Counted from the stretch's first letter, positions 42,675-52,756 are shown. The stretch: DNA of 64,000 nt from Methylotenera_A sp049687015 (GCA_049687015.1 JBAVIP010000070.1:82514-146513), one strand, 5' to 3'. Notes: a model not told the origin generated them from the letters alone. Numbers and translations are program-made.

Positions 42675-44933
42675 TTAGTCCCTGGCACTTTTAAACTTTT
42701 TCATTAGTTTTTTAATACCTTTGCGTCCCACGCGGCGCTTCAGCCAGACTTTGGCATCATACAAATAAAATGGCAGTTTGAGGCGAAAGGTTAATTTACG
42801 CCCCAGCAAGCCCAAGTAATGCCCCATAAGGCGTTCTCGGCCAGCCCAGTGCAGTTTATTGCACACTCTAGTCAGGTCGGCAATACGTTCATTCATGGGT
42901 GTTGCATGGTTGTAAAAACGCGCTCGTGCCGTATCAATCAATGAAAAAGTCAGCTGATTGTTTTCACCGATATTCACCAATACATTGCCACCCGATAAAT
43001 CTCTAAAGAATGTACCTCTGGCATGCATTTTTGCAATAAATTGCGCGAGTTGTGCGTAAGTTTCTTCCTGGGAAACGCCTAAAAACGTACCTTCCCCTTG
43101 TGCAAAAGCGATAAACATTTGCCCAATATTGCAATCAGCTTTTACAAAATCGCAAATGTAAAAATTTTGTTTTAAAGTGCTGTCATTTATTTTTTCGAAA
43201 TAAGCAACTGGCGGTGCTGTAGCAACGCCGCGACGTAATAATTCTACTGCGCCATTCCAGCTGCGCTTGGCCTTGCTGGGCTTAAATTGGTCAAGAAAGG
43301 CTTTGTGCGGATACATTTTGACTGGCTGTTTTACAGTGATTTGGCGTTTTGCATCTATTGGATTTTCCATCATCCAAATGGCATTACGCGCGTGACGTAG
43401 AGCAGTATCTTTATTAGGACTTTGCAACGTGCTTGGGTGCAGCACTTGCATCAACAGTCTGGCCTCATCCGCATCCCTGGCCAACACCAAGCCCTGCCAA
43501 TCATCCTCATTTAGCCTGAAATATTGCAAATCTTCGATGTGCGCATGAATCGCTAAATCTTTAGCCAATGCAGGGTTGGCTTTGGTTACAACGTTGAAAT
43601 CGTGATTCCAGATTAAATAAATGGGTGTTTCGGTAATCAGTTCAAGACTATTATTCAAAGCGCCACCTTCACGATGTAACATCTGTGTGGCCTGCAGTGT
43701 TGCTCCTGCATAAGTATCTGCTAAAAAAGCAGTTTTTCCATTAATTGTCCAAGCAATATCAATTCGTTTTTCATGATTTGAAAACTGGTGAATTTCTAAC
43801 CCGTTACTTGTAGAAATCGCACCCAGATATTGAGCGCCAGAAAGCCATTTAATAACGGTTTGCATGGCAGAAAAACTGGGCCGCTGTTTGAAGTCAGCCA
43901 GGTTCCCATCTACGCTTTTATAATAAGTAATTCGTTCTAAAGCCGGGTATTCAGCATCGTTTAGACCATCGTCAATTAAGCCTTCGCGATGGCAGATAAA
44001 CGCCCCCCAATTGGCTTGTTGCAGGGCGCCAGAGGCCGCCAGCAAAGTGAAATAACGGGTAAGATAATCCGCCTGTTTTTGTGCGCCGTTTTCAAGTAGA
44101 CGCTCAATGCGATAAATGGCCCAAAATGCAGCTGAAGAAATCGTACGGGGCACACCAAAGTCTTGTGCGATCTTGTTGAGAATTCGTGCTTTTTTAATTA
44201 AGTTATATTTAAATATAGTTGCCCAGCGGTATTTAAATATGCGGTGATCAAAGCGTTCTGGTTCACTTACGCGTTCCACAAACAAATTGTTGCTGTGTAT
44301 ATCAGGGAGTTGATTGTTAGTTCTTAAAGTTTTCAGCAGGCTGATGTTATAAAAAGGCTCGAAATCCTGGACATTAGGACCAAGCAAGGTGATGCCGCGC
44401 GTATTAATTTCATCTTTTATTAAAGTATGAGCAATATTCCATGCGGCTAAAAATCCATCAAAAGTGTAACCAGCCCAGCGTTTACGGTTAATGGTGGTGC
44501 CAATTTCAATCTGCCTGATTTGGCTGCCAAACGTGTTTAGCACATCACGCAGAAACTCTCGCCAAATTACTTGTTCGGTAGGATTTTGCATATTTTTGGC
44601 AGCGGCAAATGGCTGGATAATATGTAAAGTAACAGCAAAGTTTTCCGCAATTAAAGCGCGCAAAAACCGCGTGTTAAAACTCGTTAAATCACCATAAGTA
44701 AAATCCAGGTGCACTTGTTTACAGCCGAGTTCACTGAGTTGCGCAATGACATAAGCATCCATCGCTGGGTCAGCTGCGCTGGCGACGCATAGGCCAAAAA
44801 AATCGTTTGGAATGGTGTGGCCACTTGGTGGTAAATGACCATTTTTAATGCGTAAACCACCTTGTAAAATGTAACTTAAGCCATCGTATATCACCTGCTT
44901 TGTGAGCATGGATGGCTGTGTATTTTTGCTCAT
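42675..44933 (-). CDS. Glycosidase-like / LPS-kinase-like (InaA/WaaP-type) fusion protein
   Basis: The 752-residue product seems to have two parts. Residues about 45-430 look like a TIM-barrel glycoside-hydrolase-type domain (QVHLDFTYGDLT, IRQIEIGTTINRKRWAGYTFDGFLAAWNIAHTLIKDE, ITLLGPNVQDFEP); this is inferred from pattern only. The C-terminal third is a small kinase of the InaA/WaaP sort: AKMHARGTFFRDLSGGNVLVN is the catalytic loop with RDLSxxN and FSLIDTARARF is the metal loop (IDT for DFG). A basic tail follows (KLMKKFKSARD). It probably acts on an envelope glycan or lipid. Its stop lies 131 bases before pqqA; the sulfatase-type gene begins two bases upstream of its start. Confidence 0.7.
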   Translation of the reverse strand: MSKNTQPSMLTKQVIYDGLSYILQGGLRIKNGHLPPSGHTIPNDFFGLCVASAADPAMDAYVIAQLSELGCKQVHLDFTYGDLTSFNTRFLRALIAENFAVTLHIIQPFAAAKNMQNPTEQVIWREFLRDVLNTFGSQIRQIEIGTTINRKRWAGYTFDGFLAAWNIAHTLIKDEINTRGITLLGPNVQDFEPFYNISLLKTLRTNNQLPDIHSNNLFVERVSEPERFDHRIFKYRWATIFKYNLIKKARILNKIAQDFGVPRTISSAAFWAIYRIERLLENGAQKQADYLTRYFTLLAASGALQQANWGAFICHREGLIDDGLNDAEYPALERITYYKSVDGNLADFKQRPSFSAMQTVIKWLSGAQYLGAISTSNGLEIHQFSNHEKRIDIAWTINGKTAFLADTYAGATLQATQMLHREGGALNNSLELITETPIYLIWNHDFNVVTKANPALAKDLAIHAHIEDLQYFRLNEDDWQGLVLARDADEARLLMQVLHPSTLQSPNKDTALRHARNAIWMMENPIDAKRQITVKQPVKMYPHKAFLDQFKPSKAKRSWNGAVELLRRGVATAPPVAYFEKINDSTLKQNFYICDFVKADCNIGQMFIAFAQGEGTFLGVSQEETYAQLAQFIAKMHARGTFFRDLSGGNVLVNIGENNQLTFSLIDTARARFYNHATPMNERIADLTRVCNKLHWAGRERLMGHYLGLLGRKLTFRLKLPFYLYDAKVWLKRRVGRKGIKKLMKKFKSARD

Positions 44934-44935
44934 AA

Positions 44936-46909
44936 TTAGGGCAGGCGGTAGCGTTGTTCGTTATAAAGCAAGGCGGGCAAAAGCGCATTGGCAAGCGCGC
45001 GCTGTTCGATCTCTTTGGCATTGCTTGGCGGTGCTACTTCGTTCAGATGTTTTGCTTTAATGTCATATACGCCAAATGCGGCTGGTTTTCCTTCTCGTAA
45101 CACCACTACATTATTGGCTTCTGCAGTTTGCTCCATCCAGGCAAAATTGTTGTTGTATTGCATCATGGCGCGGCCGAGATAGTTAGGAGGTTCACTTGAT
45201 AAGTCGCGGCCAGTCATGGGATGTTGTGCATGAATACCCATGAGCGATAACACAGTCACAGGCAAATCAATCTGGCTGGTGACGCTGGCGATTTTTTTAG
45301 GTTGAATATCCGCACCTAAAATCAAACCTGGAATGTGAAAACGTTCAATCGGCACCAGCGTATCTCCCCGCACGCGAATATCGTGGTCGGCTACAATTAA
45401 AAATACCGTATCTTTCCAGTAGGGGCTTTTTTGCGCTTTTTCAAAAAACTTGCCAATGGCGTAATCGGCGTATTTCACCGCATTGTTATCGGTTGCTTTA
45501 GGCTGTTCATAAAGCTCAATCCGTCCATCGGGGAACTCAAACGGTGCGTGATTAGAGGACGAAAAAGCCAGTGTAAAGAAAGGTTTGCCGCTGGCGTGGT
45601 GTGCCATGAGTTGTTCGTGGGTTTTATTGAGCAGGTCTTCGTCCGAAGCGCCCCAGCTGCCGACAAAAACAGGATTTTTGTAATCTTTTTCCTCGGTAAT
45701 CTGCTGAAAGCCGTTGCCTAGAAAAAAGCCGCGCATGTTGTCAAAATGCGATTCGCCACCATAAATAAACTCTGTACTGTAGCCTTGTTTGGCGAGCAAG
45801 GCGGCGAGGGTAAAAAAGTTTTTTTGGCTAAGCGATAGCTTGACGGTGCTTTCTGCAGGCGTAGGTTGAAAGCCTGCTGTTACAGCCTCAATGCCACGTA
45901 CAGAGCGCGTGCCGGTTGCATATAATTGCTCCAGCCAAATGCCCTGTTCTTTTAGTTTTTCCAGGTTTGGCGTAACTGGTTTGCCGCCAAGTGATTCTAC
46001 AAAAGTTGCACCCAAGCTTTCTTGTAGAATAATCACTAAATTCAGTGGCTTATCGCGCTTGACGCTTGGCACTAGGGTTTTAAGGGTAGGAATATCCGTG
46101 TCTTTTGCGCCAGTGAGTTTGAATATTTCAGCTTTGGACATTTTGCCGTAGATTTTGCTCGATTTGTTCTCGTGGTGCAAACTGTAAACAGCGTAAAATA
46201 CAGAGTAGCCAGAATTTAGTACCAGACTATTCACCATGCTGTCTTGCGTAATGGCAAATAGTGCAGGGTTAGCAGGCCTGTGGCCAGTGGTGGAACGAAT
46301 ACCAAAAGCAATTAAAACCAAAAACAGCGGCCAAAAAAGAGCTAATTTTTTATTAGACCAAGTCGGTGTGCCGACGAGCCATGGGCGCATAAAATGGCGC
46401 ATTGCCCAAATAGCCAATAAGGTAAAACCGATACCTGTGAAAACTTCCACCTTAAAGCCGCGCCAAAGCATGTCCAATACCTCATTGGGATACTTTAAAT
46501 ATTCTACAAATATACGATTGGGCCGCACATCGTATTCTGCAATGAAACCTGGTGTGGCGGCTTCTAAAAACACCAGCAACACAACCGCAGAAATCACCCA
46601 GATATAAGTGAATTTTCGCCAAACATTAAAAAAGTGTCTGTTTGCTAAAAAAGGTGCTAATAAAACAGGGATAACACTAAGTATACTAAGCTGGATAATG
46701 TCTACACGGATGCCTTGCAACAAAATTTCTAGTAATTTACCAGTAGCGTTGACGCGATCCAGTTTCCATAACACCAGACCAAGTCGAGAGGCCGACAGAA
46801 TCACCAGGCCTAATAACACCATGGCCACAAGAGGGGCATAAGGGCCTAATTTTTTACTGATATGCCAAAAAACTTGCCGCCATTTTCTAAATAAACTTGA
46901 TAAAAGCAT
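44936..46909 (-). CDS. LTA-synthase/phosphoglycerol-transferase-like sulfatase-fold membrane protein
   Basis: The 657-residue product has four or five N-terminal spans and a periplasmic sulfatase-fold domain from about residue 290: LNLVIILQESLGATFVESLGG with metal ligands and the nucleophile candidate Thr in YATGTRSVRG, later FIYGGESHFDNMRG and FLIVADHDIRVRGDTLVP. Such enzymes transfer phosphoglycerol or phosphoethanolamine from phospholipids to glycans or lipids. The exact substrate (OPG, LPS core, LTA-like) is not determined. It is two bases before the kinase fusion gene. Confidence 0.85.
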   Translation of the reverse strand: MLLSSLFRKWRQVFWHISKKLGPYAPLVAMVLLGLVILSASRLGLVLWKLDRVNATGKLLEILLQGIRVDIIQLSILSVIPVLLAPFLANRHFFNVWRKFTYIWVISAVVLLVFLEAATPGFIAEYDVRPNRIFVEYLKYPNEVLDMLWRGFKVEVFTGIGFTLLAIWAMRHFMRPWLVGTPTWSNKKLALFWPLFLVLIAFGIRSTTGHRPANPALFAITQDSMVNSLVLNSGYSVFYAVYSLHHENKSSKIYGKMSKAEIFKLTGAKDTDIPTLKTLVPSVKRDKPLNLVIILQESLGATFVESLGGKPVTPNLEKLKEQGIWLEQLYATGTRSVRGIEAVTAGFQPTPAESTVKLSLSQKNFFTLAALLAKQGYSTEFIYGGESHFDNMRGFFLGNGFQQITEEKDYKNPVFVGSWGASDEDLLNKTHEQLMAHHASGKPFFTLAFSSSNHAPFEFPDGRIELYEQPKATDNNAVKYADYAIGKFFEKAQKSPYWKDTVFLIVADHDIRVRGDTLVPIERFHIPGLILGADIQPKKIASVTSQIDLPVTVLSLMGIHAQHPMTGRDLSSEPPNYLGRAMMQYNNNFAWMEQTAEANNVVVLREGKPAAFGVYDIKAKHLNEVAPPSNAKEIEQRALANALLPALLYNEQRYRLP

Positions 46910-46973
46910 GAGGTGGTTGCTTAAAAAACAAAACGCTATTATAAAGGCAATGGGCTTAATAAAAGAAATGGGT

Positions 46974-47063
46974 TTAGTTTTGGCGTAGTCGGCTAAACGC
47001 CAGCATGCCTATAGCGCAAAAGATCAAGCCGCCAAAAATAAAGGCGGTAGTGATTACCGGCAA
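46974..47063 (-). CDS. Possible tiny membrane peptide with TM plus basic tail
   Basis: A 29-codon frame from a TTG reads MPVITTAFIFGGLIFCAIGM-LAFSRLRQN, a single hydrophobic helix followed by Arg residues. It starts 22 bases after the lplT-like stop on the same strand. It looks like a sorting-tail remnant (PEP-CTERM/VPLPA-like) or a tiny membrane peptide. There is no ribosome binding site and no ATG at the front, so it may be a relic. Confidence 0.25.
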   Translation of the reverse strand: MPVITTAFIFGGLIFCAIGMLAFSRLRQN

Positions 47064-47085
47064 TAGTTTGTGATATTAAAACAAG

Positions 47086-48447
47086 CTAATACTTAATCCA
47101 TAATAGAAAGCTTTTTATATATTCAGGCTGGCGAATACATAAATAAACGGTGATAACTGCGCTGAGTATGGCTGTTATTAAAAACAACTGCGGGATATTG
47201 TAGCCTTGCCTGAAAATCAAGATTGAAAACATCGCTGAGATCACCATAAACAAAGCGTTCAGAATGTTATTGGCAGCAATGACGCGTGATTGATGGCTTT
47301 TTTCAGCGCGGGTTTGAATCAAGGCATATAACGGCACGATGTAAAAACCACCAAATAGGCCTATGAGCCAGATATCCGCCAGCAGGCGCCAACGAGTAAT
47401 AGATTCATGGCTGTAGCTCATTACTTCTGTATTGTAAGCGTAGCTACCACTAATAAATGACTTAAAGTCGAACATGGATTTAAGGTTCACCGTCTCGTTG
47501 AGGTATGTGCTGGAAAAATATAAATCAACACCAAACAAAGTGAGCCCAATGGCGCCAAAGACTACCAAACCTACCTCCAATTTGCCTTTGGAGAGCTTTT
47601 CGCACATGAGTGAGCCGATGCCGATGCCAATGGAGAAGACAGAAAGCAATAAAATAAATACACTTTCATCCCCATGTAAAACGTCTTGGGCAAAGTTAGG
47701 GAACTGGGCGAGCAGGGTTGCGCCATAAAACCAGAACCATGAGATGCCAATAATGGCTAACCAAACGGTTTGGTCTTGCCAAATAAACTGAATATTTTTA
47801 ACGGTTTCGGTGAAGGGGTTCCAGTTGATTTTAAGCTTAGGTGCAGCTGCAGCTGAGTTTGGTATGCCTCGGCTAGCGGCATAGCCCATCACTGCAATAA
47901 GCAATATAGCAAGACTGGTAATGATTTCATGCTGCTGTTGCGTCGCCAGCCATGCACCTGACACTTGCCCCAACAAAATTGCCACAAAACTACCCATCTC
48001 CACCATACCGTTACCACCAATTAACTCGGTTTCTTTCAGGTGTTGCGGTAAATAAGCATATTTTACCGGGCCAAAAATGGTGGAATGCATACCCATCATG
48101 AATAGTGCTGTAGCTAGCAGCCAGATGTTATGTAGAAAAAATCCTGTGCTGGCAAACAGCATGATGCCTATTTCAAATACTTTCACATAGCGAATGATTT
48201 GTGATTTTTCAAACTTGTCAGACAATTGTCCGGCCGTGGCTGAAAATAAAAAGAACGGCAAAATAAACAGACCTGGTAATAAAGTGGCGAGTGTTGCACC
48301 ATCCATTGAGCTAAGGCTGGTCGCGTGAAAAGCGACCAAAGTGATGAGCGCAGTTTTAAACACATTGTCATTAAATGCCCCCAGAAACTGGGTAAAGAAG
48401 AACGGGCGAAAACGCTGCTCGTTCATGAGTTGAAATTGGTTACTCAT
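47086..48447 (-). CDS. LplT-like lysophospholipid MFS transporter
   Basis: The 453-residue product has twelve spans and opens FRPFFFTQFLGAFNDNVFKTALITLVAF, with GPVKYAYLPQHLKETELIGGNGMVEMGSFVAILLGQVSGA, both typical of the LplT family that flips lysophospholipid to the inner leaflet for re-acylation by Aas. The partner-type Aas gene lies 5.5 kb upstream in the same strand block instead of next to it. Immediately before the ATG are five AAGA repeats (48448-48467) that may act as the ribosome binding region. Confidence 0.82.
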   Translation of the reverse strand: MSNQFQLMNEQRFRPFFFTQFLGAFNDNVFKTALITLVAFHATSLSSMDGATLATLLPGLFILPFFLFSATAGQLSDKFEKSQIIRYVKVFEIGIMLFASTGFFLHNIWLLATALFMMGMHSTIFGPVKYAYLPQHLKETELIGGNGMVEMGSFVAILLGQVSGAWLATQQQHEIITSLAILLIAVMGYAASRGIPNSAAAAPKLKINWNPFTETVKNIQFIWQDQTVWLAIIGISWFWFYGATLLAQFPNFAQDVLHGDESVFILLLSVFSIGIGIGSLMCEKLSKGKLEVGLVVFGAIGLTLFGVDLYFSSTYLNETVNLKSMFDFKSFISGSYAYNTEVMSYSHESITRWRLLADIWLIGLFGGFYIVPLYALIQTRAEKSHQSRVIAANNILNALFMVISAMFSILIFRQGYNIPQLFLITAILSAVITVYLCIRQPEYIKSFLLWIKY

Positions 48448-48467
48448 TCTTTCTTTCTTTCTTTCTT
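48448..48467 (-). repeat. Tetranucleotide repeat (AAGA)5 at the lplT-like start codon
   Basis: On the minus strand AAGA occurs five times in tandem ending directly at the ATG. The repeat itself offers the only AAG/AAGA purine-rich ribosome binding sequence. Repeat-length change would alter spacing without changing the frame of the protein, so expression, not sequence, would vary. Confidence 0.7.
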
Positions 48468-48493
48468 AAATATGGATAAAAAATTAATTTTAT

Positions 48494-49894
48494 TTAATTT
48501 TTGTTCTCGGTTTTAAGTAATGTGTACGCCATGCCGGCTAGTAGCATGACTCCTAAAAACAAACCGCCCCACAGTAGCCAGCGTTTGTAATCAATCGGCG
48601 AAACCCATGAACTAATGGTTTGTGTTGCTGTAATATTGTTAGTGCTTACTTCTGCTGTAACGGCTGAGTTAGCAAGCTGTTGTATTTTTTCTATTTTATA
48701 ATCTGGAATCAAGCTGGCAATATCTACCGTATTAACGATGTTGGGATTCTCGCCCACATGCAATGAGAAGGGGGCTTGCCCGCGCGCATTCCAGACCGCG
48801 GTGGGCGGTAGCCAGCCTAAAGATAGCATTGGATTTTCTGCCCCGATACCGCCGCTGGACTGGTTAAATTGTAGGCGCCAGTAACGCGCAATAGTGGGCG
48901 ATATCACAACATCAGGACTGGTAAAGGGTTTACTATGTTGCCTCAGGCGATAAACCGATGCCGTTGTGAGGTAAATCCAGGGTTCGCTGTTGTTGTCACG
49001 CACTAATAGCGTTACGTTGGTAATTGTATTGTCTTGCGGTAGTTGTATGTGCAGGTGGCTGGCAGGGTAACGTCCAAGCGCTTCAAAATCGAGATTTATA
49101 TGACCGGTTTTATTATCTTCTTTACGTTCGATAAAGCGAATATCTTGTCGTAGTAGCTTAGGTGCAATGGCTAGAATATCGCTATATTCTGCTGTGGCTT
49201 TGGTCAGGTTAAAAACTGCATCGCTGGTATTGGCGGCACGAATCTGTAAATAACGCGCCCCTGTTGCATTATCTAATGTGATGCTGTTTTGCAGTATGCT
49301 GTTATTCACAGTTGCCGTTTTGAGTAGCACTGCATTGCCTGCATGTGACCAGTTTTGCAGGTCGGTGCTAGTGAGCACTTCTAAAGTCAGCAACTTGCCT
49401 TCACTGCCTTGCCAGTCTACAGATAAAGTTTGTAGTGGCTCATGCTTCTTGCCGGCATCGAGCAAATACACCGTATTGGCTTTGCCAGATGCAGTGTTTT
49501 CACCATTGTTAGAGGAGATGTTAAGCGTGGTGTTGCCTGCATTTTTTTCCAGCTGAACACGTAATTCATTCGGGTTGCTTAAGGCATTTTCGTGAATAGG
49601 AAAAATGATAAGCGGCTTGCTATCCTTGTGCGTGGTTGTTTGAGGGTGTAATTCCTCATACGGCATTAAAGCATATGGCACCTGCTCTCCCGCTGCGTTG
49701 TAGATGGTGAGGTCTTGCAGGGCATTGCTGCGGGTATATTGATATATATCTTTAGTCAGGGTGCTTTGGTAAAACGGTTCGTTACCATTGGCATCTAATT
49801 TAAAGCTGGCGGCCATCACGGGTGCGGGTGCCAGCGTTGCTGTTAAAGTCAGCATAATCAATAAGCCACCTGGAATATAGCGCGGATTTTTCAT
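48494..49894 (-). CDS. DUF3999 family membrane-anchored protein
   Basis: The 466-residue product has a signal peptide (LLIMLTLTATLAPAPVMA), a long beta-rich periplasmic region with discoidin-like phrases (YLQIRAANTSDAVFNLTKA, RYWRLQFNQSSGGIG), and a C-terminal span (LLWGGLFLGVMLLAGMAYTLL). DUF3999 usually occurs next to DUF2339, as here: the start codon overlaps the DUF2339 stop by four bases (ATGA). Function unknown. Confidence 0.85.
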   Translation of the reverse strand: MKNPRYIPGGLLIMLTLTATLAPAPVMAASFKLDANGNEPFYQSTLTKDIYQYTRSNALQDLTIYNAAGEQVPYALMPYEELHPQTTTHKDSKPLIIFPIHENALSNPNELRVQLEKNAGNTTLNISSNNGENTASGKANTVYLLDAGKKHEPLQTLSVDWQGSEGKLLTLEVLTSTDLQNWSHAGNAVLLKTATVNNSILQNSITLDNATGARYLQIRAANTSDAVFNLTKATAEYSDILAIAPKLLRQDIRFIERKEDNKTGHINLDFEALGRYPASHLHIQLPQDNTITNVTLLVRDNNSEPWIYLTTASVYRLRQHSKPFTSPDVVISPTIARYWRLQFNQSSGGIGAENPMLSLGWLPPTAVWNARGQAPFSLHVGENPNIVNTVDIASLIPDYKIEKIQQLANSAVTAEVSTNNITATQTISSWVSPIDYKRWLLWGGLFLGVMLLAGMAYTLLKTENKN

Positions 49895-52692
49895 GATGAT
49901 TCCTTTGCTAAGTTAACCTCTTTCTCTGTAGGCGGTATAGGCGCAAAATAGCCCATCACCAGCAGCATCAAGCCAGCACCTATGAATGAGGCGATGCGTT
50001 CTACCGAACCGGTTTGTGCTAAATCGAGCAGGAATAATTTGGCTACTACAACCCCCATTAAACCAGCACCTACAATCCAAATTTGACGCTGTGCGCGTTT
50101 GTGCGCAAGTAGCATGAGCGCAAAAGCGGTGATGCCCCACAGGAAAGTGAACGACATTTGCACTGTGGAATTATTGAATATTGATGCCCATTCAAACGGC
50201 GTGCCTACCCAATGATGCAGGGTGCGCAACAATACGCCATTGAGCAAGGTAAAGCCCATCACCCCTGCCGCTACCGGCATAATGTCTTGTAGTTTATTGA
50301 GATGTTTGCTAACCGCACGTTGCCAAATAAATAACAAAAGCATCACGGCAGATAGCGTGATATCAAGCGGGTTAATCAATGGCACATAAGGTAACGGTGC
50401 TGCATTGCCACTGGAGTTCAGTGACATCCACATAAACCATGCAATTAAGAATGCCATTAATGGCGTGCAGCCGTGCCAAGCCCAGGTGCGAGCGCTAACT
50501 AACTGCTCGCTTGTTAAGGTACTCTGTTTGGCGAATTGCCAGCGGGTAATGCCCAGCACGATTAGAATTGGCACAATTGCCCAGCCGGTATCTTTCCATA
50601 CATTAGATTCGTAAACGTATTTAGAGAGTTGATATTGCCATTCCATTACGCCGACGATAGTAGCTATCCATAATAATGGCGCACGTAAAAATGCACCATT
50701 AGGAATGCTGTCACGTTTGAGCAGCCAGATATAAGCCACAAATGCGCCTAACCAACTGTAAGCGCCGTAGTAGGCAAACGGATGCTTATGATCAAACGCC
50801 ACCAATATAACTTCCCACAGCATGGTTAGCGTCATTGCGGGTAACAGCAGCAGGCTAAGCTTGGCTAGTTTTTCCCATTTGAATACGTGGGAAACAAACG
50901 GCAGTAACACGCTGGTGATAGCAACGAAGGCAAGGCCAGCATGCACAAGCAAGTCAGAAGGCATGAGTTCATCAATCGCGGTCAGGCCTGATGCTACCCA
51001 CCATGCCCAGCCCCACAATGCTAAAACCATCGACAACAATGAAAACTTTTCTGGGCGATATTTATTCCACAATGCGCCACAGGCCCAGCCGGATAGTGCA
51101 ATAAAGCCAACGCCCAGATACATATTTTGATGGGTAATGCCGGAGTATCCTGTTAATCCCCAGCCTTTGGCAAAGGCGAAAGCGGCTAAAACCTGCAAAG
51201 CCAAACCTGATAGCATAGGGAATCTACGATTTTGACGCAGACCTACCCACAATAAGCCAACGCCTTCTACCGCCCAAGCGGCTGATGTCCAGCGTCCATC
51301 TAATGCTAATGGCAAGGTGAGTGTGATAAAGCCTATACCCAAGGCTATAAAGCATTCGCCAAGAAATTTGAGGGTTTCGCGTTTACGGGTAAGTACCCAC
51401 CAAGCTAATCCTATGTAAAAAATACCTAGCGCAAGTGCGCTGTACGCCAAGCCAAAATGAGAGTCTCGTAGCAGTGCGTATTGCAGACTAAATGCCACAA
51501 GCGGAGTACCAAATACTAAAGTTGCATCTACGTAATCATCGGCTTTAGCAGCTTGGCGATGTGCAAACAGCACGGCAATGCCGGTAAACAACAGAAAGAA
51601 AATAATCAGAAATGGCTCGGTGGTGGAAAAGTTCTCAGGTAAGTAATTTTTTGCGCCCCACAACGTACCGATAATGAAGGTGAAGGCCCAGCCCAGCACA
51701 TTGAGCGGGCGCCAGCTTTTGTGAAATGCGACAAAAGCAATCGCCAAATTCAACACCAAATAATAGCTGAACAAGCCAATATGGCTACCATGCCCGGTAG
51801 AAGTTAACACAGGGGCTAAAAAACCGCCTGTAAAACCCAAAACAGACAGTGGCATGGCGGATTGTTTGACTGCAATAAATGCCGATAAAAAGGCTACGAC
51901 CGTGAGCAAGGCAAAAGCAGGGCCCGCAGGAATAAGTTGATAAAGTTTTAATGCAGCAAAAATAGTCAGATATAAAATACCAATGCCGCCGCCTTGCAAT
52001 GCCCATGAATACTGCGGACGTTTGTCGCGTAAGCGCCAACCTACCACCAGTAAAGCTATGCCGCCCAAAACGATGCCCATTAAACGCAATTCGATAGGCA
52101 CATGGCTATGTTCAGCCGCATATTTGAGCAAAAAGCTAATGCCTATAAACAAAATCACAATGCCAGAACGCACCAGCGTGTTGCCGCCAAATAACCAGCC
52201 TTTTGCCGCAGCGATGCCCTTTTCAATAAAGTTGGGTTCTGCAAGCTTGATTATTGGTCTTGTCCTTGATGCTGGTGCAGTAGCGCCGGTGGTTGCTGCA
52301 TTCGCTGATCTGATGGGGCTTGTTGGAATGTCTGGTTTTACTGACGTTAAGGCTTGAGCGGCCAAGTCCTCTTCAGAAGTTGATGCTGCTTCTGTAGTGG
52401 CCATTTCGTTAACTTCAGGCGCAGGCTCTACGACAATAGCTGGAGCCTCTATCTTTAGTGTTGCCGTTTGTGATGGAGGGGCCTGTTGCGACTGGTTATC
52501 AAAAGCTTTTTTAAGGATATCTAGGCGTGTGCTTAATCGCGTTATCTCTAAACTTAATTTGCTGGTTTCCCGCTCAATTTCACGTATTTTTGCGTCTTGG
52601 CTGTTGGATGTAAACAGTGAGAAAAATCCCACAATGCCGCCGATAACAACGACAAGCCCCAATAAGCCCAGCATTAAGAATAATGATTCCAT
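49891..52692 (-). CDS. DUF2339 family giant membrane protein
   Basis: The 933-residue product has an N-terminal span followed by a short coiled coil (about residues 35-65) and a Pro/Ala/Thr-rich linker, then about 20-25 predicted membrane spans from residue 165 onward (IRSGIVILFIGISFLLKYAAE). This is DUF2339, found with DUF3999. No enzyme motif is visible; a transporter or cell-wall-related channel is possible. It lies between the lplT-like gene and the amidohydrolase. Confidence 0.85.
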   Translation of the reverse strand: MESLFLMLGLLGLVVVIGGIVGFFSLFTSNSQDAKIREIERETSKLSLEITRLSTRLDILKKAFDNQSQQAPPSQTATLKIEAPAIVVEPAPEVNEMATTEAASTSEEDLAAQALTSVKPDIPTSPIRSANAATTGATAPASRTRPIIKLAEPNFIEKGIAAAKGWLFGGNTLVRSGIVILFIGISFLLKYAAEHSHVPIELRLMGIVLGGIALLVVGWRLRDKRPQYSWALQGGGIGILYLTIFAALKLYQLIPAGPAFALLTVVAFLSAFIAVKQSAMPLSVLGFTGGFLAPVLTSTGHGSHIGLFSYYLVLNLAIAFVAFHKSWRPLNVLGWAFTFIIGTLWGAKNYLPENFSTTEPFLIIFFLLFTGIAVLFAHRQAAKADDYVDATLVFGTPLVAFSLQYALLRDSHFGLAYSALALGIFYIGLAWWVLTRKRETLKFLGECFIALGIGFITLTLPLALDGRWTSAAWAVEGVGLLWVGLRQNRRFPMLSGLALQVLAAFAFAKGWGLTGYSGITHQNMYLGVGFIALSGWACGALWNKYRPEKFSLLSMVLALWGWAWWVASGLTAIDELMPSDLLVHAGLAFVAITSVLLPFVSHVFKWEKLAKLSLLLLPAMTLTMLWEVILVAFDHKHPFAYYGAYSWLGAFVAYIWLLKRDSIPNGAFLRAPLLWIATIVGVMEWQYQLSKYVYESNVWKDTGWAIVPILIVLGITRWQFAKQSTLTSEQLVSARTWAWHGCTPLMAFLIAWFMWMSLNSSGNAAPLPYVPLINPLDITLSAVMLLLFIWQRAVSKHLNKLQDIMPVAAGVMGFTLLNGVLLRTLHHWVGTPFEWASIFNNSTVQMSFTFLWGITAFALMLLAHKRAQRQIWIVGAGLMGVVVAKLFLLDLAQTGSVERIASFIGAGLMLLVMGYFAPIPPTEKEVNLAKESS

Positions 52693-52756
52693 GATTGCCC
52701 CTTAAAACTTACCTTAAATTAATCGCTTTGCAATTTTTTAATGACGACAATATTTA

